NCBI RefSeq assembly: GCF_041415945.1
Contig: NZ_JBGCUS010000001.1
Location: 620,001 to 684,000, forward strand
Length of the DNA stretch: 64,000 bases
Direction: 5' to 3'
DNA from: Ancylobacter sp. IITR112
GTDB taxonomy: Bacteria > Pseudomonadota > Alphaproteobacteria > Rhizobiales > Xanthobacteraceae
Positions 26,178 through 33,934 of the stretch are shown here, piece by piece (the first letter of the stretch is position 1; each line of letters starts with the position of its first letter). The notes beneath the pieces are model-generated. The model was not told where the DNA came from. It saw only the letters and a list, made by a program, of their open reading frames with translations, and searched no databases. Position numbers and translations under genes: made by a program.

Positions 26178-26974
26178 GCGGGGTGTCTCTCAAGCCGCGC
26201 GCGCCCTTCGAGGCGCGGGTCGACCTGTCCGGCCTCACCCCCGAGGTGACGGGTCCGCTCACCCTGCGCGAACTGGAACACAAGGAGGTGCCCTGCGGCG
26301 GGCGCCGGGTGAAGCTGGCGGAGCTGTTCTTTGTCGAGGGCGCGCCCGACGGCGTGCTGCTGATCGAGATCGGCGATGTCAGGCTCGACGGCGTCGGCGC
26401 CGGCATGACCACGGGCGAACTGATCGTCGACGGCACGGTCGGGGCCTTTGCCGGCCGGTGCATGAGCGGCGGCGTGCTGCGCATTGGCGGCGAGGCCGGG
26501 GATTTTCTCGGCAGCGAAATGTCCGGCGGGCGGATCGAACTCGCCGGCCATGCCGGCTCCCATGCCGGGGCGGCGGGCTCGGGTTCGCGGCGCGGGCTGT
26601 CGGGCGGGGTGCTGGTGATCGGCGGCGATGCAGGCCCGCGCGCGGCCGAGCGCCAGCGCGGCGGGCTGATCACCATCGCCGGCAATGCCGGGGAGGGGCT
26701 GGCGACCGACATGATCGCCGGCACGGTGAGCGTCGGCGGCGCCATCGGCCCGCTGATGGGGCGCGGCATGAAGCGCGGCACGATCTTCGTCGACGCCGTG
26801 CCGGAACTGCCGGCCGGTTTCGTCGACACCGGCGCGCATGAACTCGTGGCGCTACGGCTGCTGGCGCGGCGTGTGCCGGAACTCGCGGCACGGCTGCAGG
26901 GCTGGACGAAGGCCCGCCGGATCGTCGGCGACACGCTGATCGGCGGGCAGGGCGAGGTGCTGGCGCGGGGGTAG
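26174..26974 (+). CDS. fhcC: Formyltransferase/hydrolase complex subunit C
   Basis: A 266-residue protein related to formylmethanofuran dehydrogenase subunit C. The middle (about 80-215) is a run of glycine-rich GxxxGxxMxxGxIxIxG repeats (for example GRCMSGGVLRIGGEAGDFLG, GRGMKRGTIFVD), which fold as a right-handed beta-helix like the GltS C-terminal domain. It binds the FhcA/FhcD partners structurally. The start overlaps the fhcD stop (ATGA), and it is the last gene of the operon. Confidence 0.92.
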   Translation: MSGVSLKPRAPFEARVDLSGLTPEVTGPLTLRELEHKEVPCGGRRVKLAELFFVEGAPDGVLLIEIGDVRLDGVGAGMTTGELIVDGTVGAFAGRCMSGGVLRIGGEAGDFLGSEMSGGRIELAGHAGSHAGAAGSGSRRGLSGGVLVIGGDAGPRAAERQRGGLITIAGNAGEGLATDMIAGTVSVGGAIGPLMGRGMKRGTIFVDAVPELPAGFVDTGAHELVALRLLARRVPELAARLQGWTKARRIVGDTLIGGQGEVLARG

Positions 26975-26984
26975 TCCTCGCGCC

Positions 26985-27011
26985 TCATGGCCGGGCATGG
27001 CCCGGCCATGA
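26985..27011. terminator. Hairpin between convergent fhcC and mgtE
   Basis: A perfect 11-bp inverted repeat (TCATGGCCGGG / CCCGGCCATGA) with the 5-base loop CATGG lies in the 49-base gap between two converging genes. There is no T-run on either strand, so it may act as an RNA 3'-end stabiliser or a Rho-assisted end instead of an intrinsic terminator. Confidence 0.5.
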
Positions 27012-27023
27012 AAGCGGGGGCGG

Positions 27024-28403
27024 CTAGAGCAGCGTGCCCTTGAGGATCACCATCGCCACGCTGAAATAGATCACCAGGCCGGTCACGTCGACGAAGGTGG
27101 CCACGAAAGGCGCCGAGGCGCTGGCGGGGTCGAAGCCGAGCCGGCGCAGCACAAAGGGCAGCATCGAGCCGATCAGCGAGCCGAAGGTGACAATGGCGAC
27201 CAGCGCCGCGCCTACCGTCAGAGCCACCAGCACCCAGTGCTCGCCGTAATCATAGAAGCCGGCGAGCTGCCAGACGGTGATGCGGGTGACGCCGAGCAGC
27301 GCGAGAATGCCGCCGAGCGCGAGGCCGGAGGGCAGTTCGCGCAGGGCGACGCGCCACCAGTCCTTCACCTTGATCTCGCCCAGCGCCAGCGCGCGGATGA
27401 TGAGCGAGGTGGCCTGCGAGCCGGAATTGCCGCCCGAGCTCATGATCAGCGGAATGAACAGCGTGAGCACGATGGCGCGTTCCAGCTCGTCCTCGAAATG
27501 CTGCATCGCGTTGGCGGTGAGCATTTCGCCGAGGAACAGGATGGAGAGCCAGCCGCCGCGCTTCTTCAGCATGTGGAAGAAGCCGATATCCATATAGGGC
27601 TCGTCCAGCGCTTCCATGCCGCCGAATTTCTGCGCGTCCTCGGTGCCTTCCTCGATGATGGCGTCGATCATGTCGTCGACGGTGACGATGCCGAGCACAT
27701 GCTCGTTCGGGTCGACCACCGGCACCGCCAGCAGGTCATATTTCGAGATCAGCCGCGCCACGTCCTCGCGGTCCATCAGCGGATCGGCGGTGATGGGGTC
27801 GTGCCTGGGCGCGACGGAGAGGATCGGCGCCTCCGGCTCGCCGGTGATGAGCCGGCGCAGCGTCACCGCCTTCAGCAATTTCTGGGTGGCGGGGTCGAGC
27901 ACATAGATGGCGTAGATGGTCTCGCGCGTGCGCTCGATCTCGCGGATATGCCGCAGCGTCTCGCCCACGGTCCAGGTGGCGGGAACGGTGACGAATTCGG
28001 TGGTCATCAGCCCGCCGGCACTGTGCTCCGGCCAGGCCAGCAGCTTGTTCAGCTCGGCCTGCGTCTCCTGCGGCAGATGGGCGAAGAGGTGCGAGCGCCC
28101 GGGCTCGTCCATCCAGCGGAACAGGTCCGCCGCACGGTCGGCCGACATCTCGGTGATGAGGCGCACCGCCTCCTCGACCGGCAGGGCTTCGATCAGGTCG
28201 CTGGTGAGATCGACATCGGGGCCGTCGAGAATTTCGACCTGCTGCTCGCGCGGCAGGCTGGCGAGCAGGGCGGAGGCGGCCTTCGGCTCCTGCTCGTCGA
28301 GAAGTTCGGCGATATCGGCGGGGTGTTCCTCGGCGAGTTCCGCGGCCAGGGCTGCGGCATCCACGACGGCATCGTCGCGGCGGTCTTCCGTCCGTTCGTC
28401 CAT
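27024..28403 (-). CDS. mgtE: MgtE-family magnesium transporter
   Basis: A 459-residue inner-membrane Mg2+ channel/transporter. The cytosolic N-domain (about 15-130, HPADIAELLDEQEP) is followed by two CBS domains (about 135-262, with PVVDPNEHVLGIVTVDDMID) and five membrane segments to the C-terminus, including the pore signature IPLIMSSGGNSGSQATSL. All elements needed for Mg2+-gated transport are present. It is an insertion of a housekeeping-type gene between the two methylofuran gene groups. Its leader can form a hairpin over the start codon (see separate entry). Confidence 0.95.
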   Translation of the reverse strand: MDERTEDRRDDAVVDAAALAAELAEEHPADIAELLDEQEPKAASALLASLPREQQVEILDGPDVDLTSDLIEALPVEEAVRLITEMSADRAADLFRWMDEPGRSHLFAHLPQETQAELNKLLAWPEHSAGGLMTTEFVTVPATWTVGETLRHIREIERTRETIYAIYVLDPATQKLLKAVTLRRLITGEPEAPILSVAPRHDPITADPLMDREDVARLISKYDLLAVPVVDPNEHVLGIVTVDDMIDAIIEEGTEDAQKFGGMEALDEPYMDIGFFHMLKKRGGWLSILFLGEMLTANAMQHFEDELERAIVLTLFIPLIMSSGGNSGSQATSLIIRALALGEIKVKDWWRVALRELPSGLALGGILALLGVTRITVWQLAGFYDYGEHWVLVALTVGAALVAIVTFGSLIGSMLPFVLRRLGFDPASASAPFVATFVDVTGLVIYFSVAMVILKGTLL

Positions 28404-28456
28404 TTCGGCTCTCTTTCCGCTGTCCGGCCCTTGGCGGGCGGCGCGGGGAGCCGAAA
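28401..28456 (-). promoter_or_regulatory. Leader hairpin over the mgtE ribosome site and start codon
   Basis: In the mgtE message TTTCGGCTC (28456-28448) can pair with GAGCCGAAA (28411-28403); the second arm ends with the A of the start codon and begins within the purine-rich GGAAAGAGAG ribosome site. The loop is about 36 bases and GC-rich. This would hide the translation start. It does not look like the classical M-box riboswitch, which is far longer. Function is inference. Confidence 0.35.
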
Positions 28457-28739
28457 CCGGGTCAGGCCCGATGCCGGATCACAGCGCCGGCCGCGGCCGG
28501 CCGGACAATCGACTGGTACTGTCGCTGGGCATGGTTAGGGGATTCCGATTGCGCCGCGGTGACACGCGGCGGGCGGGGAAATGAACCTGCGCGATGGTAA
28601 AGTCAAGCCGGGAGCGCCTTCGCTGAGCCGTCATCCCGGACGGTCCGTCGGGACCGATCCGGGATCGCTTGCAGAAAGGCGATTGGCGGACGATCCCGGC
28701 TCTCCGCTTCGCTTCGGCCGGGATGACGGCGCGGGGCCC
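28457..28739. repeat. Intergenic region with REP-like palindromes upstream of mgtE
   Basis: Together with the leader hairpin this fills the 336-base gap between mfnB and mgtE. A 13-bp inverted repeat GCCGTCATCCCGG (28627-28639) and its complement (28718-28730) enclose further GATCCGGGATCG and GATCCCGG palindromes. The left half is the same family as the repeat found at 45475. No gene is supported here; the frames that cross it are repeat-derived. The mgtE promoter presumably lies at 28457-28620, but no clear -35/-10 pair is visible. Confidence 0.75.
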
Positions 28740-29462
28740 CTAAGGCTCGCTCGGCGCGCGCAGGCGGGCATGGACCTGGCCGAGGCGCAGCGGGCTGAGG
28801 CTGCCGGTGCGGCCGCCCTCGCACAGCGCGCCGCGAAAGCCGAGATAATCGGCGCCGACGCCCACCAGCGCCGGAATATCCTCCAGCCGCAGCGAGCCGG
28901 CGAGCCCGGTCATCAGCCCGTGCCGGCGCGCCTCGGCGACGAACTGGCCCAGCGTGAGCGGGTCGAGATGGCCTGTCAGCGGGCCGGCTTTCTTGTCGGC
29001 GGTGTCGATCATCACCCCGGCGAAGCCGGCGCGCCCCAGCGCGGCGAGTACCGCGAAATCCGGCGCCTCGTCGGCGAACAGCACGCCGATCAGCCGCACC
29101 CGGCTGGCGAGCGGGGCCAGCGCTTCGATGCACTCTTCCGCATGCGGGGAGACGAACAGGCCCACCTTGACCAAGGGCACACCGGTGCCGGCGACCCGCT
29201 CGGCGGCGGCGCGGATGAGGCCGGGCACCATCGGCTGGTCGCCTATGGTCGCGCTGAGCGCGGGCCGGCCGGCCTCGCCCAATTGCTCGCCCCAGGCGGT
29301 CCACAGCATGACGGCGGCGGTGAGTGCCTGCGTGCTCCAGGCCCCCAGCGCGCCGAAGGCCGGCTGTTTGAGATCGACGATATCGGCGCCGCCGGCCCGC
29401 GCCAGCTCCATTTCGTGCAGATCGGTGACGCTGGCCAGCAGGCCGGGCGCTGCCGGCCTCAC
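28740..29462 (-). CDS. mfnB: (5-formylfuran-3-yl)methyl phosphate synthase
   Basis: A 240-residue TIM-barrel enzyme (formerly DUF556) condensing two glyceraldehyde-3-phosphate molecules into the furan precursor of methanofuran/methylofuran. LLASVTDLHEMELARAGGAD and IVDLKQPAFGALGAW are the family opening, with K32 at the catalytic lysine position; later blocks are KVGLFV and YLGFRGALCEGGRTGSLS. The GTG start overlaps the DUF447 gene stop (GTGA). It is the last gene of the mfnE-to-mfnB operon. Confidence 0.92.
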   Translation of the reverse strand: MRPAAPGLLASVTDLHEMELARAGGADIVDLKQPAFGALGAWSTQALTAAVMLWTAWGEQLGEAGRPALSATIGDQPMVPGLIRAAAERVAGTGVPLVKVGLFVSPHAEECIEALAPLASRVRLIGVLFADEAPDFAVLAALGRAGFAGVMIDTADKKAGPLTGHLDPLTLGQFVAEARRHGLMTGLAGSLRLEDIPALVGVGADYLGFRGALCEGGRTGSLSPLRLGQVHARLRAPSEP

Positions 29463-30025
29463 GAGGCGCGCCGGCGGCGGTGCTCCGCCACGGCCTCCAG
29501 CATCCAGCCCCAGGCTTCCCGCTCCTCCGGCCCGGCGGTCTTTTCCACCGCGATGGCGAGATAGGCCATTTCCTGATCGACCTTCTCGTCGGGCAGCATG
29601 CCGAGCCGGCTGACCAATACGGCGGCTTCCAGCACCGCCGCCTTGGCGCGGTTCATGCCGTCGAAACGGGTGTGGCCCTCGGAATGATAGGTCTTGCAGA
29701 AGAATTTCGGCCGCTGCGGGTCATCCTCGGCCCGCTCCACCGTCACCTCGTCATGCGAGAGCGCATCGGCGAGGCGCGGGCAGTCGATATAGGTCGCCTT
29801 CTTCACATCCACATTCAGCCGGCGACCGACGACGCAACTGGCGAAGATGCGCACATCATCGGTGAAGTTGACCACGGCGATGCGGGTGCTGGCGAGATTG
29901 TCCAGCGTGCGCGAGGGGCGGAAGGGCTGAAGCAGATAGCCGCCCTCGATCACCGTCGCGCCCATAGGGGCGATGTGCGGCTCGCCATTGAGCGAGCGGG
30001 TGGTGACGATGGCTTCACGGATCAC
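29459..30025 (-). CDS. DUF447-family flavin-fold protein of the C1 cluster
   Basis: A 188-residue protein of DUF447, an FMN-binding split-barrel family shared by methanogens and H4MPT-using methylotrophs. Visible blocks are REAIVTTRSLNGEPHIAPMG, NFTDDVRIFASCVVG and FDGMNRAKAAVLEAAVLVSR. In the latter bacteria its gene clusters with the C1 pathway and is thought to help make the cofactors, but the reaction is unknown. It has a GTG start with a 4-base overlap (GTGA) on the preceding gene and a GTGA overlap into mfnB. Confidence 0.85.
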   Translation of the reverse strand: MIREAIVTTRSLNGEPHIAPMGATVIEGGYLLQPFRPSRTLDNLASTRIAVVNFTDDVRIFASCVVGRRLNVDVKKATYIDCPRLADALSHDEVTVERAEDDPQRPKFFCKTYHSEGHTRFDGMNRAKAAVLEAAVLVSRLGMLPDEKVDQEMAYLAIAVEKTAGPEEREAWGWMLEAVAEHRRRRAS

Positions 30026-31506
30026 GGCGTTTCTCTGGCTTTCGGCGCGGCACTGGCTTTGGCGTCAGCTTTGGTGCTGGCTTTGGCCTGCAAGGTCGTG
30101 CCGGCCTCCTTGAATGTCAAACGATGCGCCGCCTCGGGGCTGCCGGCGATCTCGCCCGCCGCGCCCCATTTCAGCCCCTCATCCTGCGCGTAGCGCTTGC
30201 CGAGCTTATAGGCGATTTCCGCCCGCGCGGTCTCGACGCCGAGATAGAAGGCATGGGCGCCATCGGCCTCCACGCCGAGATGTGGAAACAGCGCGAAGGG
30301 CTCGGCCGCCACATGGTGGCCCTCGCGATTGTAGATGTGGATGCCGGCCTCGGTGACATCAATGCGGAAATTGCGGTCGCGCACCTCGCCCGCGAGCCGG
30401 GCGATCTCCTCGGGCGAGGCGGCATAGGGCTTGCGGTCGCGAAGCGCCATCAGCCCGCCGCCAAAGCCTTGCGGCAGCGCGCCGGCCTGGCGGGCGGCGT
30501 AATATTCCCGCCGTGCCCGGTCGAATTCGCGCACCGCCGTGCGGCAATGCGGGCTGACCTGCACCGCCAGCACGGCCTGGATATGCAGTTCCGAAATCAT
30601 GCCCATGAGGATGGCGTTGATGCCGGTCGTGTCGGCATCCGTCAGCTCGGTGACATTGCCGATGCCCATGAGGATGGGAATGTCGGGGTAGCGCCGGCGC
30701 AGCTCGGCATAGCGCACCACGGAGGCGGTGTACCCGTAATGGATGGGGTCGAGGATCGGGTCGGCATAGAAGCGCTGGCCGGAGGCGAGGCAGGCATCCA
30801 CCGCGCGACAGAGCGAAGAGAGATCGCCCTGCGTCGCCGGCACGAGAATGGGAATGGCCGGGCCTTCCCTGGCCACATCGAGCGTATTCTCGTTCAGGCT
30901 GAGCAGATAATCGGCGCCGGCGCTTGTGGCGCGGGTGAGTTCGTTGAGGTCGAAGGAATCGACGCTCACCTTCAGCCCCTGTTCGTGCAGGGCGGCGATG
31001 GCTTCTTCCAGATGCGGGAAGGGCGTGTCCGGCAGGCAGCCGAGGTCGATGACATCGGCGCCTTCGCCCTTGAGGAACAAAGCGCGGGCAATGAGCGCTT
31101 CGGTGTCGAGCACGGTGGCGTCGACGATCTCGGCGAAGATGGTGACATCGTGCTGCGAGAGGTCCGCCGCCCGGCGCTTCTGGCCGAAATAATCCGGCAG
31201 GTCGGCCATCTCGTCCGGGCCGCGGGCGAAGGGCACGCCGAAGAAGCGCTCCAAGCGGTCGAGATCGCCGCGGAAGCGGCCGGGCATCAGCACCCGGTCG
31301 GTGCCCTCGGGCAATTTCAGCCGGCGCTCGACAATCTCCGCCGTCATCAGCGCCGCGACCTTGACCCCGACATTGACGACGACCGGATGCAGCGTCGCGT
31401 CGGTGATGTCACCGGCGATCTTCGTCAGGCGCGGTTCGGCCAGCGAGCCGGTGACGAGGGCGACCTTTTCCGGCCGGCCGGGCGGGGCTGCGGGCTCGTC
31501 CGCCAT
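30022..31506 (-). CDS. Dihydropteroate-synthase-like protein (archaeal MJ0107 type)
   Basis: A 494-residue protein with a distinctive N-terminal domain (VALVTGSLAEPRLTKIAGD, about 1-160) and a TIM-barrel resembling dihydropteroate synthase (GADVIDLGCLPDTPFPHLEE, VSVDSFDLNELTRATSAGAD, ILMGIGNVTELTDADTTGIN). Homologues occur in methanogens and H4MPT bacteria and are believed to couple the pterin and the ribofuranosyl-aniline unit in methanopterin synthesis. The C-terminus is a low-complexity Lys/Ala tail (KASTKADAKASAAPKA) that is probably disordered. It begins 1 base after the flavoprotein stop. Confidence 0.86.
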   Translation of the reverse strand: MADEPAAPPGRPEKVALVTGSLAEPRLTKIAGDITDATLHPVVVNVGVKVAALMTAEIVERRLKLPEGTDRVLMPGRFRGDLDRLERFFGVPFARGPDEMADLPDYFGQKRRAADLSQHDVTIFAEIVDATVLDTEALIARALFLKGEGADVIDLGCLPDTPFPHLEEAIAALHEQGLKVSVDSFDLNELTRATSAGADYLLSLNENTLDVAREGPAIPILVPATQGDLSSLCRAVDACLASGQRFYADPILDPIHYGYTASVVRYAELRRRYPDIPILMGIGNVTELTDADTTGINAILMGMISELHIQAVLAVQVSPHCRTAVREFDRARREYYAARQAGALPQGFGGGLMALRDRKPYAASPEEIARLAGEVRDRNFRIDVTEAGIHIYNREGHHVAAEPFALFPHLGVEADGAHAFYLGVETARAEIAYKLGKRYAQDEGLKWGAAGEIAGSPEAAHRLTFKEAGTTLQAKASTKADAKASAAPKARETP

Positions 31507-31507
31507 G

Positions 31508-32065
31508 TCAGGCGCCGGCCTGTGCCGCGAGATGAAGGCGCCGCGCGGCGATGGCGGCGTCGAGATCGCCGATCGATTCCACCACGACGGTGTCGTCGAA
31601 TTCCTTCAGCTTGGCGGTGTTCTCCAGGTCGATGCGGCGGGGATAGACCGGCACCGGCCCCTTCGGCGCCATGGTGATCATTTCCGGCGCGGTGTCGCAG
31701 GCGAAGACGATCGCGTGGACGCGGCACTTGCCGGCCTGGGCGAAGCAATTGGTCACCAGCGTGTCGGAAATGCCGAACACCGCCTTCGCCACCGTGTTGG
31801 AGGAGGCGGGGGAGACGATAAGCGTGTGGTACAGCCCCTCATAGAAACGCCCGACCGGGGCGGAACTGGCGGTCGTCTCCCTGAAGATGCGGGTGTCCTT
31901 GGGCAAATCCTGCTTGTACATGCGCAGCACCTCGTCCGCCGCCTTGGAGACGAACAGGTCCACCGCGTCGAGCGCTTTGATCAGGGCGATGGATTCGGTG
32001 AAGTAATGGCCGGAGCCGGTGAGTGCCCAGGCCCAGCGCGGATAAAGTCCCTTGGTCGCGCTCAT
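31508..32065 (-). CDS. Archaeal-type flavoprotein (AfpA/DmrX-like)
   Basis: A 185-residue flavodoxin-like flavoprotein of the UbiX/Dfp-related fold. Blocks are WALTGSGHYFTESIALIKA, a central SPASSNTVAKAVFGISDTLV and NCFAQAGKC. Related proteins act as dihydromethanopterin reductase using a low-potential donor, or as generic archaeal flavoproteins. Here it most likely reduces a pterin during H4MPT maturation (inference). ATG 32065 (MSATKGLYPRW) overlaps the mfnE stop by 4 bases; the longer upstream frame is the antisense of mfnE sequence and was discarded. Confidence 0.82.
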   Translation of the reverse strand: MSATKGLYPRWAWALTGSGHYFTESIALIKALDAVDLFVSKAADEVLRMYKQDLPKDTRIFRETTASSAPVGRFYEGLYHTLIVSPASSNTVAKAVFGISDTLVTNCFAQAGKCRVHAIVFACDTAPEMITMAPKGPVPVYPRRIDLENTAKLKEFDDTVVVESIGDLDAAIAARRLHLAAQAGA

Positions 32066-32670
32066 GCGGCGATGTCCTTCTGGGCGGAGGCGGCGAGCAG
32101 TGCCGCCGGCAGGGTCACGTCGACCGGGCAGCCGAGGCGGGCGGCGAAGGCGGGAAACAGCGGATCGACCAGCCCCGCCGCCGCCCAGTGGTCCGGCGTG
32201 CCGCCGGCGGGAGCGGGAGCAGATTTCACCAGCGTCAGGCGCGTGGCACCGATGGCGTGGGCAAGCCAGGCGGCGAGGCTGTCGGAGGTCAGCTCCCAGC
32301 TTTCCGGCAGGTCGCGGGCGGCGAGCGCCATCGCGGCGGGCAGCCACAGCGCGGCGCGGCCTTGCGCGTGCGCCTGAGCGATCTCCTCCGGCGTGGCGGC
32401 GAGGGCGAGGCCGGGCGCGAGATCGGCGAAGGCGTGGGCGGTCTGTTCCATGGCGAGGATCGCCATGCGGTGGCAGGCGGCGTCAGACAGGCCGAGCCGC
32501 GGCTGCAGCCCCCGCACGGCATCGGCCAGCGGGCCGCCGCCGGCGACGAGAACGAGTGGCGCGCCGCGCCGGGCGAGCGTGGCCAGCAGCGGCGCCAAGT
32601 CAGGGGCGCCGACGAGGCTGCCGCCGAGCTTGACGATGGCAGGGCGGGGAGGGGTGAGGTGGTCCGGCAT
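32062..32670 (-). CDS. mfnE: MfnE-type amino-acid-kinase-fold protein
   Basis: A 202-residue amino acid kinase fold. AIVKLGGSLVGAPDL and LVLVAGGGPLADAVRGLQ are the nucleotide and substrate glycine loops, and LTSDSLAAWLAHAIGATRL is the second half. In archaea MfnE phosphorylates the aminomethylfuran phosphate to its diphosphate prior to MfnF. It is first in the operon mfnE - flavoprotein - DHPS-like - DUF447 - mfnB, all overlapping or abutting. The product agrees with the rest of the methylofuran set in this window. Confidence 0.84.
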   Translation of the reverse strand: MPDHLTPPRPAIVKLGGSLVGAPDLAPLLATLARRGAPLVLVAGGGPLADAVRGLQPRLGLSDAACHRMAILAMEQTAHAFADLAPGLALAATPEEIAQAHAQGRAALWLPAAMALAARDLPESWELTSDSLAAWLAHAIGATRLTLVKSAPAPAGGTPDHWAAAGLVDPLFPAFAARLGCPVDVTLPAALLAASAQKDIAA

Positions 32671-32814
32671 CGTTCAGCTTCCGTTCGGGCCGTCGGGCCG
32701 GCCGCGTCGCTCAGGCTCCCCAGCCTAAGCGGTTCCGCCTTCCGTCCAAAGAGCACGCCGCGCACCTGCCGCCATACCAGCAAAAGCGCTGCGGCCAAAG
32801 CGGGCGGGGACAAG

Positions 32815-32847
32815 AAAAAAGGCCCGAGGACATGCCTCGGGCCTTTG
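32815..32847 (-). terminator. Intrinsic terminator of the SPOUT methyltransferase gene
   Basis: GGCCCGAGG (32821-32829) pairs with CCTCGGGCC (32835-32843) around ACATG. Read on the minus strand the hairpin is followed by TTTTTT (complement of 32815-32820), a classical Rho-independent arrangement. It lies 105 bases past the methyltransferase stop and upstream of mfnE, so it separates the two transcripts. The rest of 32671-32950 shows no gene; the mfnE promoter should be at about 32680-32810. Confidence 0.85.
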
Positions 32848-32950
32848 GAAGTTGACGATCAATCAGACGGCTGGCCGCCTGTAGAAGTGCAATTGAGGAT
32901 GCGCCTCGGGGGGCGGATTGTCGAGCCTTGATTCGCCCCTCACGCGCGCT

Positions 32951-33754
32951 TTACCGGATGCGGGCCAGTGCATGTAGCGCGATACCGCTTGTCGTCGCGA
33001 CATTGAGGGAATCGAAGCCGGCGCTCATCGCGATGCGCACCGTGCGGGTGCGCGCGAGGATGGAATCGGGCAGGCCGGGCCCTTCCGCGCCGAGCAGCAG
33101 GGCGGTGCGCCGGGCCGGCCGCACCTCGTCCAGCGTGACCGCGCCGGCGGGGCTGAGCGCCAGCAATTCGAAGCCGGCGGCGGCGAGATGGTCGAGAATC
33201 GCCTCGGCCGTGCCCTCGCGGGCGAAGGGCACGATCAGGCTGCCGCCGACCGAGACGCGGATCGCCTTGCGGTAGAGCGGATCGCAGGAGGCGAAGTCGA
33301 ACAGCGCCGCATCGGCGCCGAAGGCGGCGGCGTTGCGCATGATGCCACCGACATTGTCGTGATTGGTGATGCCGAGCGGCACCACCACCAGCGACTCCTC
33401 CGGCAGGGCGGCGATGCGCTCGGCCATGGGGGGTAGCTCGCCGCGCAGCCCGACGCCGAGCAGCCCGCGATGAATGTGAAAGCCGGTGATGCCGTCAAGG
33501 ATGGCCTGGCTGGCGGTGTAGACCGGCAGGTCCTGCGGTGCCTGTGCCAGCAGCGGGCTGAGCGCCTCCACCCGGCTTTCCGCCAGCAGCAGCGATTCCA
33601 GCGCGAATCGGTTGCGCGGGGACAGCGCGACATCCAGCACCGTGCGCCCCTCGACGATGAAGCGCCCGCCGCGCCCCACCAGATCCCGCTCCTTGATGAC
33701 GCGATAGGCGTCGATGCGCGGATCGTCGGGGGAGGTGAGGGGGATGAGCATCAT
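32951..33754 (-). CDS. TrmH/SpoU-family RNA 2'-O-methyltransferase
   Basis: A 267-residue SPOUT methyltransferase. The N-terminal substrate-binding region (IKERDLVGRGGRFIVEG) leads to the knotted catalytic domain with motifs ITNHDNVGGIMRNAAAFGAD, LLLGAEGPGLP and SLNVATTSGIALHA, all of which are standard SAM-binding motifs. It methylates ribose in rRNA or tRNA; the target nucleotide cannot be told. It is monocistronic, with an intrinsic terminator downstream and a 29-bp inverted repeat upstream. Confidence 0.9.
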   Translation of the reverse strand: MMLIPLTSPDDPRIDAYRVIKERDLVGRGGRFIVEGRTVLDVALSPRNRFALESLLLAESRVEALSPLLAQAPQDLPVYTASQAILDGITGFHIHRGLLGVGLRGELPPMAERIAALPEESLVVVPLGITNHDNVGGIMRNAAAFGADAALFDFASCDPLYRKAIRVSVGGSLIVPFAREGTAEAILDHLAAAGFELLALSPAGAVTLDEVRPARRTALLLGAEGPGLPDSILARTRTVRIAMSAGFDSLNVATTSGIALHALARIR

Positions 33755-33774
33755 GATGGCACTCTCATCTCTCC

Positions 33775-33860
33775 CTCATCCCCGGGCTTGACCCGGGGAC
33801 CCAGGTTTCCATTGGCTCACGGCATCAAGGCTGGGTCCCCGGGTCAAGCCCGGGGATGAG
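33775..33860. repeat. Long perfect palindromic repeat (CCCGGGCTTGACCCGGGGA family)
   Basis: Arms 33775-33803 and 33832-33860 are perfectly complementary over 29 bp with a 28-base spacer. The core CCCGGGCTTGACCCGGGGAC is the commonest alphaproteobacterial dispersed palindrome. It lies between two leftward genes, directly in front of the SPOUT methyltransferase start and after the ABC-F gene, where the transcript could fold into a strong hairpin. Confidence 0.9.
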
Positions 33861-33934
33861 GACGGTTCAAGATCGGATGATGGAGCCGCGCCGCGTCTCG
33901 AAGCACGCAGGCTTCAGGCCCCACGCAGAGGGGT

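Noticed and set aside
28457..28739. Small frames upstream of mgtE on both strands
   Set aside because: They consist mostly of the REP-like palindrome and lack ribosome sites or motifs.
32671..32950. Possible riboswitch or small RNA before mfnE
   Set aside because: The one strong structure is a terminator oriented for the opposite-neighbour gene; no conserved aptamer features seen.
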